Positions 55,122-64,000 of a stretch of DNA of 64,000 bases are shown in pieces. This DNA comes from Acanthochlamys bracteata (Eukaryota; Streptophyta; Magnoliopsida; Pandanales; Velloziaceae). The stretch is from contig CM034133.1 of NCBI GenBank assembly GCA_019914995.1, positions 5,890,001 through 5,954,000 of the forward strand, written 5' to 3'. A program made the translations under genes and the position numbers. The notes under the pieces are model-generated. The model was not told the origin of the DNA and made no database searches. It was given only the letters and a program-made list of their open reading frames with translations. Each line of letters starts with the position of its first letter. Position 1 is the stretch's first letter.

Positions 55122-57518
55122 AGCCAAGTCTTCTCGTAGGGAAATCTCACCACGTCCTCCTACACATGCAAAGTCCCTTCAGCTGTAACGTGGTTGACTT
55201 TGCAATGACTTTACTACAGTTCGGCTGTCCCCACTCTTAGGCTAGCTAACTAAGAAATAGCAAGTTCTTCAACAACCTTCTCACAATATACAAATTGAAT
55301 TCATGGTTTCGCACGAGCGATCTCCCTTATAACAAGATCTTTTCGCATTACACGAAAGCTCAAGGGTATCATACAAAATAAAAGAGAACGGAATTTTCAA
55401 TGTAAATACTTAGCGTAAAGCTCACAATTTTGAAAATGCTCTTTTTTTTAGAAAACAATATTTTTAACTCGATTGATCATTGTCTTATGGTGTATATTAC
55501 TGTCATCACTGCTGCAATTATATAGCCCTCCCAATGTCGGGATCAGGTTTGCAACAATGAACCAATCTTCCAAAGGTTGGGAAGAATGCATGGGGAAGAT
55601 CAAGAGAAACTAGCTAGTTTGATATTCTCCACCCATAAATTATTTATTCTCTAATTTTTCTATGATTTCTTCCCTTTGCTAGACTTTGCTTAACATGGAT
55701 GTCTTCTTCTAGGTCTTTGCTTACTATAGATTAAACCATTTCATTTTGGTCATAAATTTACACAATATCCATACTATCCTTGATTACACTAGTGGAACTT
55801 ATCTTTCTAAAAATTCCCCTCAGCATTAGTCCAGTAAGCATATAGCCTTAAAGCGTCTATTTATTCATGAGCGTATTGAGTATTACTTTAAATTTTGCTT
55901 ATCCAAAAATTTACTAACACATAGTTTTGCAAAGCCTTTGCCTCTCGATGTGCGTTTTACAAATACGTAGTTATTATTTATTTTCTTCCAATGGAAGAAT
56001 CAATACCCATATTTTTCGTGGCTGCTCCTTTGTATATCTAGCCAAAAGACAACGAAATTTTTGCTTCAAACTACCAAACGAAGGAGAAACTAGTGTTGGT
56101 GAAAGATGCCTTTGGAACAGAGTGTTAGCCAACTACTGCAAAAATCAATCATTAACGTGCTTTCTCCAATCAACATCAAATACGATGACTTTGCCTATAT
56201 CAGATTAGATATCCCAAGAGAATTTTGAGTTCTAAGGGTGGGGACGTATGTAAGCTTGACCGGAGATCTATTATGAGAATGCGGTTAATAGCTTCTACGA
56301 CTTACACATTCTCTACCTTCTGTGCAGTGTTGTATAGTACGAAAATACATATCAATTGCAGAAACTTGTGTATACCGTACCGTTGAAGGTGCCGTAGTAT
56401 GGGGATTTTGAGATAGTGTATTGATCAAAATTGATAACATGAATTGGCCGCTAGATACAAACTATGCCACAAGAAAGAAATTCAATCCCCGACACATCTA
56501 CCTTTGTTGTTCTGTGTGATTCTACATAGTTAGCCGAGTATGACGTAAAGAAAAGTTAGCCAAACTTATATCTTTAGTTTTGACTATTACGTGTTATTGA
56601 TATTGATTGAGCACCTATATTTGTACCTCAATGGCGTCAAGTGTCATCATATAATTAGTGTGGCCTAAAGTAGAAATAAGTATATATTATATGCTCTTTT
56701 TGTGACAGAGATTTTGTCGCAGTTACGTGTGTGTTTGTGCAAATACAATGACACACACCGTCATAACTTTTGCATGTTGAATTCAAAGTTCACCAATGGA
56801 CTATATGGAACCGACAAAGAGATTGATGAGAATTTTGATGAACTAGTGTATGAGGATGCACTAGCAGCCTAGCAAGAAGCTATTGCTCAACAAGACACAA
56901 CTACTGGGACAGCAAGCGCAGTCCAGTGAAGTAGCACCAACATCGATTCGACAGCCATTGTAACTTCTTCTCCACATATGGTACGGGTAACCTTTTGATA
57001 ACTTAACCGACCTCAATAACAAGATAACCAAGCTGAAAGTGAAACTTTGGACCCTTGAGTACATTGCCTAGATATGTTTAGCGAGATGCATTTACAGATA
57101 AAGAAGCTGGGTCAAATAAATGAGTAGCAAAGCTCTTGCAAATGAAACCTACGGAATATGTTAACTTAGAAAGCTAACACAAACTTAGAACTAAACTGTT
57201 CACTATTTATAATTAAGGCACCTAATAATTAGCAATCAGTAGTTTATAAGGTTGTTTCTGCAAAACATATTGTGAACACTAAATAATCGACATTAGAAAC
57301 ATTATCACATAAAACATGAACTAAGCAAATACAAGTGCTAAGATATGCAAATCAGATAAAGACACCAAGGACTCTTATGTTGTTCAGCACTGCATTACCA
57401 ACATCCATGTCAAATTTGAAACCTCAAATGAAATCCACTGACGTTAGTCCAATTTAGAACCGCCGAGAGTTAATGTTTCGCAAAACACCTTTATCTCAAG
57501 GCAAGTCCACTCACAAGG
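55122..57518 (+). repeat. 3.45-kb array, unit R4 (internally deleted) and array end
   Basis: Lacks about 1 kb after 55,715 (TTGCTTACT joins ATAGATTAAACC). At 57,500 the next unit begins (AAGGCAAGTCCACTCACAAGG) but stops after some 18 bp, where unrelated AT-rich sequence starts. Confidence 0.85.
56050..57170 (+). pseudogene. Decayed gene fragment in R4
   Basis: Carries FKLPNEGETSVGERCLWNRV in a 93-codon frame, with a deletion of codons before the DDFAYI part. Downstream SKFTNGLYGTDKEIDENFD is intact to ELVYEDALAA and TAG. This downstream block is the source, or a very close sister, of the sequence after 62,734. Confidence 0.4.
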
Positions 57519-58310
57519 TATAAAATCTAAATACTATAAAACAACAAGAAGAGATGTCCCTACGATTGTCTAAAATTAAAGAAACTTCTAGATAACTATA
57601 AATTCGAAAAGTGTTTTTTTGCTAAAAGAACTTTAGAATCTACATTAAATTTTAAATTACAAAATCGAAGAGTAATAGGAGTTGATATCTTATGAAATAG
57701 GGATAGCAAATATTTATTTGTGTAGCGACTTGCTATTTGTCAAAATAAAGTGGTGCCATCCGCTTTGACAAATAAATCTCTATTTCGCATGATTCTCTAT
57801 CCCGAACGATTTGGTATCCTAGTGATACGATGTAGTTTGGAATCAACAAAAACTTACTTAAATTATGTAATAATTTCAAAATAATTCAACATAGCTTAGA
57901 CAATACTTGTCTATATATTTAAAAAAGTCATAACTTTATTAACATCTTTGATAAATTATCTCTTTTTTGGTACCATTCAATTTGTTCATATGTGTTTAAC
58001 ATAAGTTCTATTTATTTCTTGATATGTGATAAATGTTTTATTTCTTGCTTATTGATATTTGGTTTTTCATTAGTCATTTTCCTTATTTATATGTTTTGCA
58101 CAAGAACCATAAGGCCATAAATCTAGTCATGCGTCTATAATTTCAATTGTGTAATGTAACATTGATTTACATTATAGTTGGAATGAAGTATCACACTTTT
58201 TATTATAAAATTTACCAATATGAAATATAATTTACTAAACAATTGGCTAGTGATAATTAGTAACAAATTTTACTGACAACATGCATACTTTCTTTCTTTT
58301 TATTTTTCCT
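57519..58310. other. AT-rich spacer with an imperfect palindrome
   Basis: At about 57,685-57,800, ATGAAATAGGGATA...TTATTTGT faces TTTGACAAATAAATCTCTATTTCGCAT, an imperfect foldback like a degraded MITE. I found no clear duplication. No gene is seen. Confidence 0.45.
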
Positions 58311-58505
58311 ATTATATATGAGATAATGGCATCAAACATTTGAAATATCAATATATATAGCTTAGAATGAATGATTTATTATTTATTAGAAGTTAATGTA
58401 TTACCTTCTTTCTTCTTTCTTTTCCATACTGTAATCGAGATAAGGACATTAAACATTTGAAATATCAGGATAGCTCAGAAAGAATGATTTATTGTTTATT
58501 TTAGG
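58311..58505 (+). repeat. Imperfect tandem repeat, two copies of ~120 bp
   Basis: GAGATAATGGCATCAAACATTTGAAATATCA at 58,320 recurs as GAGATAAGGACATTAAACATTTGAAATATCA at 58,438. Each is followed by a related ATGATTTATT.TTTATT and preceded by CTTTCTTTCTTTT-like sequence. Confidence 0.75.
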
Positions 58506-58658
58506 AACAACCTTACAATTATTCAACAAATACAAAGAATACGATGCACCCCGTACCAACAAAGCAACAAAATAAAATCATCAACACTAAAAATCATCAG
58601 TAATCGACAAACCAAATTTTTATGAAGAACAATCAAATAGTTTTTCTTCTGCTGAGCT

Positions 58659-59714
58659 TCAATTTGTTTTGTTCTGGATTGCTCCAAGAATGACTAACAC
58701 GATGTAGACGACAGAAGCAATAAGGGAGATGATGATGGATGATAGCATTTGCCCGCAGAACTTGTCGCATAAGTCTTTGTATAAGCTTAGGCAGATTTAT
58801 GCACGTGTGTTTCCATTTTCAAGCAGCAGCACAAGTGCAAAAGCTGCACCAATAAGTGAGAAGAGGAGAATTGAAACTACTCATCTAATATTGAGAGAAT
58901 CTGCTGCACAATGCCTCCAATACTAGGAATGAGTCTTTTGATGATTGACAACACTAGTGACAGAATGGAGTAGAGACCGGAGATGACATTCGCTACCAAG
59001 AGGTATTTGTCCATAGAAGGAAAATGGTTATGCAATATTGATTTGATATGGAAAAAATTATGATTTACTAGATGTTTCTAATAATTTTCCTAACTATCAA
59101 GCCTGTGCAGAAACAAAGCAAGCAGTACTCCCAGGAAAGCTAGGTGTCTTCTAAACTATCTTCCTGCTTCTGCTGTTCTTGAGTGATAACTTACAATCAG
59201 AAGGACTATGAAACACTTACTTGTTCAGCTTTTGCAAAATTGTCCACTAGGCTAAAAGCTAGCATCGGATGCTCAAAGGATCATAGTACTCAGTCTCAGG
59301 AGACGCCATAATCTGATGCTATCTAGTAACTCTACCAAATTTGCAAGATATTAGCGTTTGTATTTTTTGGATTTAGATGCGGATACTCAAACGCCTAGTT
59401 ATATCGACTTAAAATCTACGATTAGCATGACATCATTCATACACCTAAGAAGAATCGGAAGAAGGAAAGAGAGAGCCATGCATTAAAGTAGGGAAGTAAG
59501 TTGACTTGGTAGTCACGGAATGGCTGTACATTTCACCACTTTGTCCGATCTTCGCTTCTAACAGTGATCATCCGCTTTCGGCCAAACCAGTAGGATTGTC
59601 AAAACAAAGAAGGAGAACAATTGCCAAGCTGCGGAAAACGTAGTCAAGTATCTGCATAACGTTTGAAGGAATAGGTCCTGCTCTTACACCACCATTTCTT
59701 GCCTGAGATTCCAT
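58659..59714 (-). pseudogene. Broken CASP-like (CASPL, DUF588) membrane-protein gene
   Basis: CASP-like proteins are four-helix membrane proteins related to those that organise the Casparian strip. On the minus strand, ATG at 59,714 opens 48 codons with a first membrane helix (ILDYVFRSLAIVLLLCFD) and a stop at 59,568. A second-frame remnant (SVTTKSTYFP) fits the extracellular loop before helix 2. After about 450 bp of intron-like sequence, 59,014-58,877 reads MDKYLLVANVISGLYSILSL and on as helix 2 of the family, ending in a stop. A frame change then gives LLFSLIGAAFALVLLLENGN, an in-frame TAA, and ICLSLYKDLCDKFCG followed by a last helix and TGA at 58,659. The GN, IC and KFC positions match the family. 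At least one frameshift and two stops make it a pseudogene unless the assembly is wrong. Confidence 0.7.
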
Positions 59715-60367
59715 CACTTATGACTCAGAATAAAATTCAATTCTAGAAGATGTCAAAGAAAATCTTTTACTTATGACTTACCAAGCGAAGATTTTCGAGT
59801 ATTTATAGAAGATTTAAGTGTAAGTGAAAAGAGTCTTAAAGCGTGATGATTGTTAATCAAACTAACATAAAGTTATAGATTTTAGATGCTTTTAAATTGG
59901 TTGGCCTTCCTTGAAAGTCAATCTAGATAATAAATATATAAGAAACTAAGCTTTGGGCCTCACAACTGGCATGAAATATTGTAAACAACATAAAAGAAGG
60001 CTGCTAGGACATAAGTTAGAAAGCTCTCAAGTTCAAGTTAAGGAATCTGTTCCAAAAAGCAGCTAGGAATGATCTGCCAAGATTAATCCGCACGTTTAGG
60101 TACAAGTCTGATAAGCTTGTAGCCAAAATGTAATCACATTCAAAAATAGTTTAGGTAGTTTTTAACATTACATACACCTATAATTTGTGATGCAGTGGAA
60201 TAAGCTTCTGCGTGTACGAAAAAACCGAGCTTTAGCTACTGCGTTCTTTTCAACTTATTGGATGAAGGAAGTTAGAGCAGGATGATCAAAAAAGTAAATT
60301 AATTTTCAAACACTCAATAAAACTGATCATATTCTTTAGATATAAAATATTTTGGAGTTGTTTGAAA
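59715..60367. other. Upstream of the CASP-like remnant, no gene seen
   Basis: AT-rich. If the CASP-like gene was once active, its promoter would lie here on the minus strand. I see no clear TATA or other element to support one. Confidence 0.4.
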
Positions 60368-60375
60368 TTTCTTAG

Positions 60376-60605
60376 CATGTCTGGTAGTGTTTTCCAAACT
60401 TTTATTTAAATTTTTTTATTTTCCAATATAATTTTTACAGTATTTTATTTTTTTAATTTAAAAAATATAAATAAATTATATATCATAATTTTTTTATAAA
60501 AGTAATTTATTTTAAGTATAAACAATCGAGCTTATTTTCTGAAAAATCAGAAATAAACTCTTTTTGAAAAAAAAAAAACTCTTTATTTTAAACACTTACG
60601 GACGC
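60376..60605. mobile_element. hAT-like MITE, ~230 bp
   Basis: Flanked by TTTCTTAG (60,368-60,375) and CTTCTTAG (60,606-60,613), seven of eight bases identical. The ends CATGTCTGGTAGTGTTT and the reverse complement of AAACACTTACGGACGC are imperfect inverted repeats. The interior is A/T runs, no coding. Confidence 0.6.
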
Positions 60606-60774
60606 CTTCTTAGTCCGTAACAAATTTTTATTATTTTGGATCCTCTTTTGTATTTCATTTTGAAGTCTCTTGTTTATTGATGTATTAGGTGCCTAACACA
60701 AACGTAGACATTATGATATGCAAAGAATAATGAATATTTTCATCCTTGGCAAAGTGAACAGGTGCATGCCTAGT

Positions 60775-61341
60775 GGTGTAAGCTGACCAGTTTGATTGGG
60801 TCGATGAGGCAAAATCAAGCCGGATCGATTTGAAGATTCGGTTTTAAATTTCAATCTAAACCAAACATACATTCTTAAAACTTTGAAATAATATGTGCTT
60901 CAACATAGAAATGCATAGATAGCATGTCTAAAATTCAGAATAATTAGATACATGCTAGTAAACAATACCGGATGAAACTTATAAGATACATAAACCATTC
61001 TTTTAAGTAACAATAAAAGTAAAAAATTGTTAAATATCCTATTTTTTTGGAACTACAGAATCTCATCTAAAACCAGTAGTTCTCTAATCTTACACACTAA
61101 AAGAAAATGAACCAAATTATACTCCATGGAGGATGACATATGATGAATAGTTAAACAATTCGGTCCGGTGTGTAGTACGCTTCATTTTGGATTCAGTACG
61201 GTTGGTCTGAACTGAACCTAAATTCGCAAATTCAAATCAAAAAATTCAAATCTAATCGATCAGCACTTTGGTAAAATGCTAACCAAATTTGTAACCGGTT
61301 TCGATGGGTTTGATTTATTGTTCAAATACTAACCATACACC
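60775..61341. mobile_element. Possible foldback/MITE-like element, ~570 bp
   Basis: GGTGTAAGCTGACCAGTTTGA at the left and the reverse complement of the right end (GGTGTATGGTTAGTATTTGAA) are loosely similar. The element is rich in GGTT/AACC and TTCGG motifs as in several plant non-autonomous elements. No target duplication is identified. Confidence 0.35.
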
Positions 61342-61345
61342 TTAT

Positions 61346-61495
61346 GGGTGCGTTTACTTTTTTAGAAATAAATTTAAAAAATTTAATAAAAAATAAATTT
61401 AAAAAAATTAATAAAAGTTTTTTTTAAAACTTTTTGTTTATTGTATAAAAAAATAAGTCTTAAAAAAAAAATTTGGGTGATAGATAAACAAGCCC
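61346..61495. mobile_element. Short MITE-like element, ~150 bp
   Basis: GGGTGCGTTTACTTTTT at the left faces GATAGATAAACAAGCCC at the right, giving GGGYKYGTTTAY-type inverted ends around A/T runs. The target duplication is unclear. Confidence 0.45.
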
Positions 61496-61541
61496 TGTAT
61501 CAAGCATACTTATAAGCAGAAGCCGAAGAAGCTGTCCTAGA

Positions 61542-61797
61542 GTGCATTTGGGATTGCTTATGAAATGGAGTTTTTTCTAAAATTGAGGATTTTTTTGTCC
61601 TTTTTGAAAAACGAGCTCTATTTTTTTTACTTTTTAAAAATAATAATAATATGCAATAAAAAGATCTCACTATGTAGAATTTTTTTATATATTTTAAATT
61701 TTTAAATGAACTTTTTAAATATTTATAAATATTTATTAAAAAACGTGAAATGGGGAAAAGTTGAAAAACTGCGTTTTGAATGCAATCCCAAACGCAG
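61542..61797 (+). mobile_element. hAT-like MITE, same family as 40,962-41,209
   Basis: Ends GTGCATTTGGGATTGC and GCAATCCCAAACGCAG match as inverted repeats at 14 of 16 positions. The internal order (GAAAAACGAGCTCTAT, AAAAGATCTCACTAT, TAAATTTTTAAATGAA, TTATTAAAAAACGTGAA, AAAGTTGAAAA) follows the element inside the 40.9-kb LTR. The better inverted ends suggest that this copy is younger. The 8-bp duplication is not clear. Confidence 0.65.
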
Positions 61798-62336
61798 CCT
61801 TGTTTTTAAAAGTTTTGATATTATACATCCTTCATGTACTTAAAGATTCAGTGAATCCTGCTTCATAAACCATGCATACAGAAATATTGGCGACAGAAAT
61901 GCCAAGAACCGTAGGTTTCAATTTCAGAAAAAGCCAGAAGCTAATAAGCTAGCAAGAAAACCGATGGCTAACAAGAGCTATCAATGAATTACGTACAAAA
62001 CTAGGGTTCTGATTTCATGCTTGAAAATACAATTGAAGATTAGGATACTAGTCAAGCAAGTAAAAAGAGAGATGAACAACTATGCATGAGAGAAGACATG
62101 GGTGCCAAAAAGCCTTGCAGAGATTCAATGCTACATCCTTGAGGAGTTGAAGTCCATAAAACTTCAAATTCCGTCTTTGAAGTCTTAAAGCTACAATTAA
62201 ACTATTAAACATTTAAAGAAAAAAAAAGAATGAAAGAATGAAAGAAAATGAAGGAAGAAAGAAACTCAAGCACAGAGAGAACTCAGAAAAATTAGTAGGT
62301 ATTTACTCAAGAAAATGAAGAAAGAAAAACAGTTAG
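61798..62336. other. Spacer, no gene seen
   Basis: AT-rich single-copy sequence with an A/G-rich tract near 62,215-62,275 (AAAGAA-type repeats). It ends where the array unit sequence resumes at AGACTAGCTAACTAGG. Confidence 0.5.
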
Positions 62337-64000
62337 ACTAGCTAACTAGGAACTGTAAGTTATTCAACAAACTTCTCAATGTTACAAATTGAATCCGTTG
62401 TTTCGCATAAAAAGCGATCTCCTTATAACAAGATCTATTCTCATTACATGAAAGCTCAACGGTATCATACAAAATAAAAGAGAACGTAAAATTCTCAATC
62501 TAAATGCTTAGCGTAAAGCTCACGATTTTGAAGATGCTATTTTTTTTAGACAACAATATTTTTAACTTCGATTGATCAATATGTTATGGTGTATATTACT
62601 GTCATCATTGCTACAATTATATAGCCGTCCCAATGTCGGGATCAGGTTTGCAATAATGAACCAATCTTCCAAAATTTGGGAAGAATGCATGGGGAAGATC
62701 GAGAGAAACTAGCTAGTTTGATATTCTCCACCCTCTAAGGGTGGGGACGTATGTAAGCTTGACCGGAGATCTATTATGAGAATGCGGTTAATAGCTTCTA
62801 CGACTTTCTACACATTCTCTACCTTCGGCAAGTGTTGTATAGTACAGAAAATACATATCAATTGCAGAAACTTGTGTATACTGTACCGTTGAAGGTGCCG
62901 TAGTATGAAGGGGGATTTTGAGATAGTGTATTGATCAAAATTGATAACATGAATTGGCCGCTAGATACAAACTATGCCACAAGAAAGAAATTCAATCCCC
63001 GACACATCTACCTTTGTTGTTCTGTGTGATTCTACATAGTTAGCCGAGTATGACGTAAAGAAAAGTTAGCCAAACTTATATCTTTAGTTTTGACTATTAC
63101 ATGTTATTGATATTGATTGAGCACCTATATTTGTACCTCAATGGCGTCAAGTGTCATCATATAATTAGTGTGGCCTAAAGTAGAAATAAGTATATATTAT
63201 ATGCTCTTTTTGTGACAGAGATTTTGTCGCAGTTACGTGTGTGTTTGTGCAAATACAATGACACACACCGTCATAACTTTTGCATGTTGAATTCAAAGTT
63301 CACCAATGGACTATATGGAACCGACAAAGAGATTGATGAGAATTTTGATGAACTAGTGTATGAGGATGCACTAGCAGCCTAGCAAGAAGCTATTGCTCAA
63401 CAAGACACAACTACTGGGACAGCAAGCGCAGTCCAGTGAAGTAGCACCAACATCGATTCGACAGCCATTGTAACTTCTTCTCCACATATGGTACGGGTAA
63501 CCTTTTGATAACTTAACCGACCTCAATAACAAGATAACCAAGCTGAAAGTGAAACTTTGGACCCTTGAGTACATTGCCTAGATATGTTTAGCGAGATGCA
63601 TTTACAGATAAAGAAGCTGGGTCAAATAAATGAGTAGCAAAGCTCTTGCAAATGAAACCTACGGAATATGTTAACTTAGAAAGCTAACACAAACTTAGAA
63701 CTAAACTGTTCACTATTTATAATTAAGGCACCTAATAATTAGCAATCAGTAGTTTATAAGGTTGTTTCTGCAAAACATATTGTGAACACTAAATAATCGA
63801 CATTAGAAACATTATCACATAAAACATGAACTAAGCAAATACAAGTGCTAAGATATGCAAATCAGACAGCACACCAAGGACTCTTATGTTGTTCAGCACT
63901 GCATTACCAACATCCATGTCAAATTTGAAACCTCAAATGAAATCCACTGACGTTAGTCCAATTTAGAACCGCCGAGAGTTAATGTTTCGCAAAACACCTT
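62337..64000 (+). repeat. Detached array unit R5 (runs off the window)
   Basis: 62,337-62,733 is a moderately diverged copy of 55,225-55,634. At CTCCACCC|TCTAAGGG it jumps over about 596 bp of the unit, and from 62,734 on it is nearly identical to 56,231-57,490. The encoded short frames are unchanged, and only a few bases differ (TTACATGTT for TTACGTGTT, CAGACAGCACACC for CAGATAAAGACACC). No gene is intact. Confidence 0.9.
62734..63680 (+). pseudogene. Decayed gene fragment in R5
   Basis: Keeps only the downstream pieces. SKFTNGLYGTDKEIDENFD to DALAA is identical in reading to R4. The GETSVGER part lies in the deleted interval. Confidence 0.4.

Noticed and set aside
1..64000. tRNA, rRNA, CRISPR, riboswitch or bacterial operon features
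   Set aside because: None seen. Texture, splice-like sites and mobile elements are those of a plant nuclear genome.

Overview
The window looks like intergenic or pericentromere-like DNA from a flowering plant. It is AT-rich, intron-like in texture and full of repeats. It carries plant-type LTR-retrotransposon pieces (TG...CA ends, a gag zinc knuckle, a primer-binding site complementary to initiator tRNA-Met), several hAT-like miniature elements with 8-bp target duplications, and one decayed plant CASP-like membrane-protein gene. I see no intact protein-coding gene, rRNA, tRNA or CRISPR array. Almost every short open frame falls inside a repeat and does not persist between copies.

Region 1 (1-39,900) is one locus duplicated at several nested scales. 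The smallest unit is an exon-like module of about 50 nt. It starts right after a pyrimidine-rich CAG or TAG (intron-acceptor-like) and in its best form ends at GCCG|GTAAT. Many diverged copies are spread over 7.4-39.2 kb. Above this are an ~0.8 kb tandem pair (6,896-8,516), an old diverged ~3 kb copy (9,420-12,621) and a recent 12.2 kb tandem duplication (12,622-24,387 and 24,390-36,574), followed by fragments up to about 39.9 kb. The left end (1-2,246) is an inverted, chimeric copy of two parts of the same locus. A 2,695-bp solo LTR sits between the inverted arms. The duplicated unit contains exon-like blocks with good splice sites (P1-P4 at 15.6-17.5 kb and 27.4-29.7 kb) and a 114-bp terminal exon with a coiled-coil-like tail. 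These suggest a decayed, internally amplified protein gene that I cannot name.

Region 2 (39,900-43,276) is a short featureless stretch followed by a truncated, non-autonomous Ty3/gypsy-type element on the minus strand. Its left LTR contains a hAT-like MITE, and the empty site survives in the right LTR.

Region 3 (43,277-57,518) is a second, unrelated tandem array with a unit of about 3.45 kb. It has four main copies plus a truncated one. Each unit carries the same fragments of a decayed, unidentified gene on the plus strand. One copy was later hit by a 520-bp hAT-type MITE with a perfect 8-bp duplication.

Region 4 (57,519-62,336) is AT-rich spacer with a broken CASP-like gene (minus strand, 58,659-59,714) and several MITE-like elements. 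From 62,337 to the window end a further copy of the Region 3 unit appears. Most of it is nearly identical to 56,231-57,500, so it is a recent copy lying about 6.5 kb away.

The strongest candidate for something undescribed is the splice-site-bearing micro-exon array and its inverted arm in Region 1. It could be an amplified repeat-exon gene or a long non-coding/hairpin RNA locus. Transcript and small-RNA data would decide.
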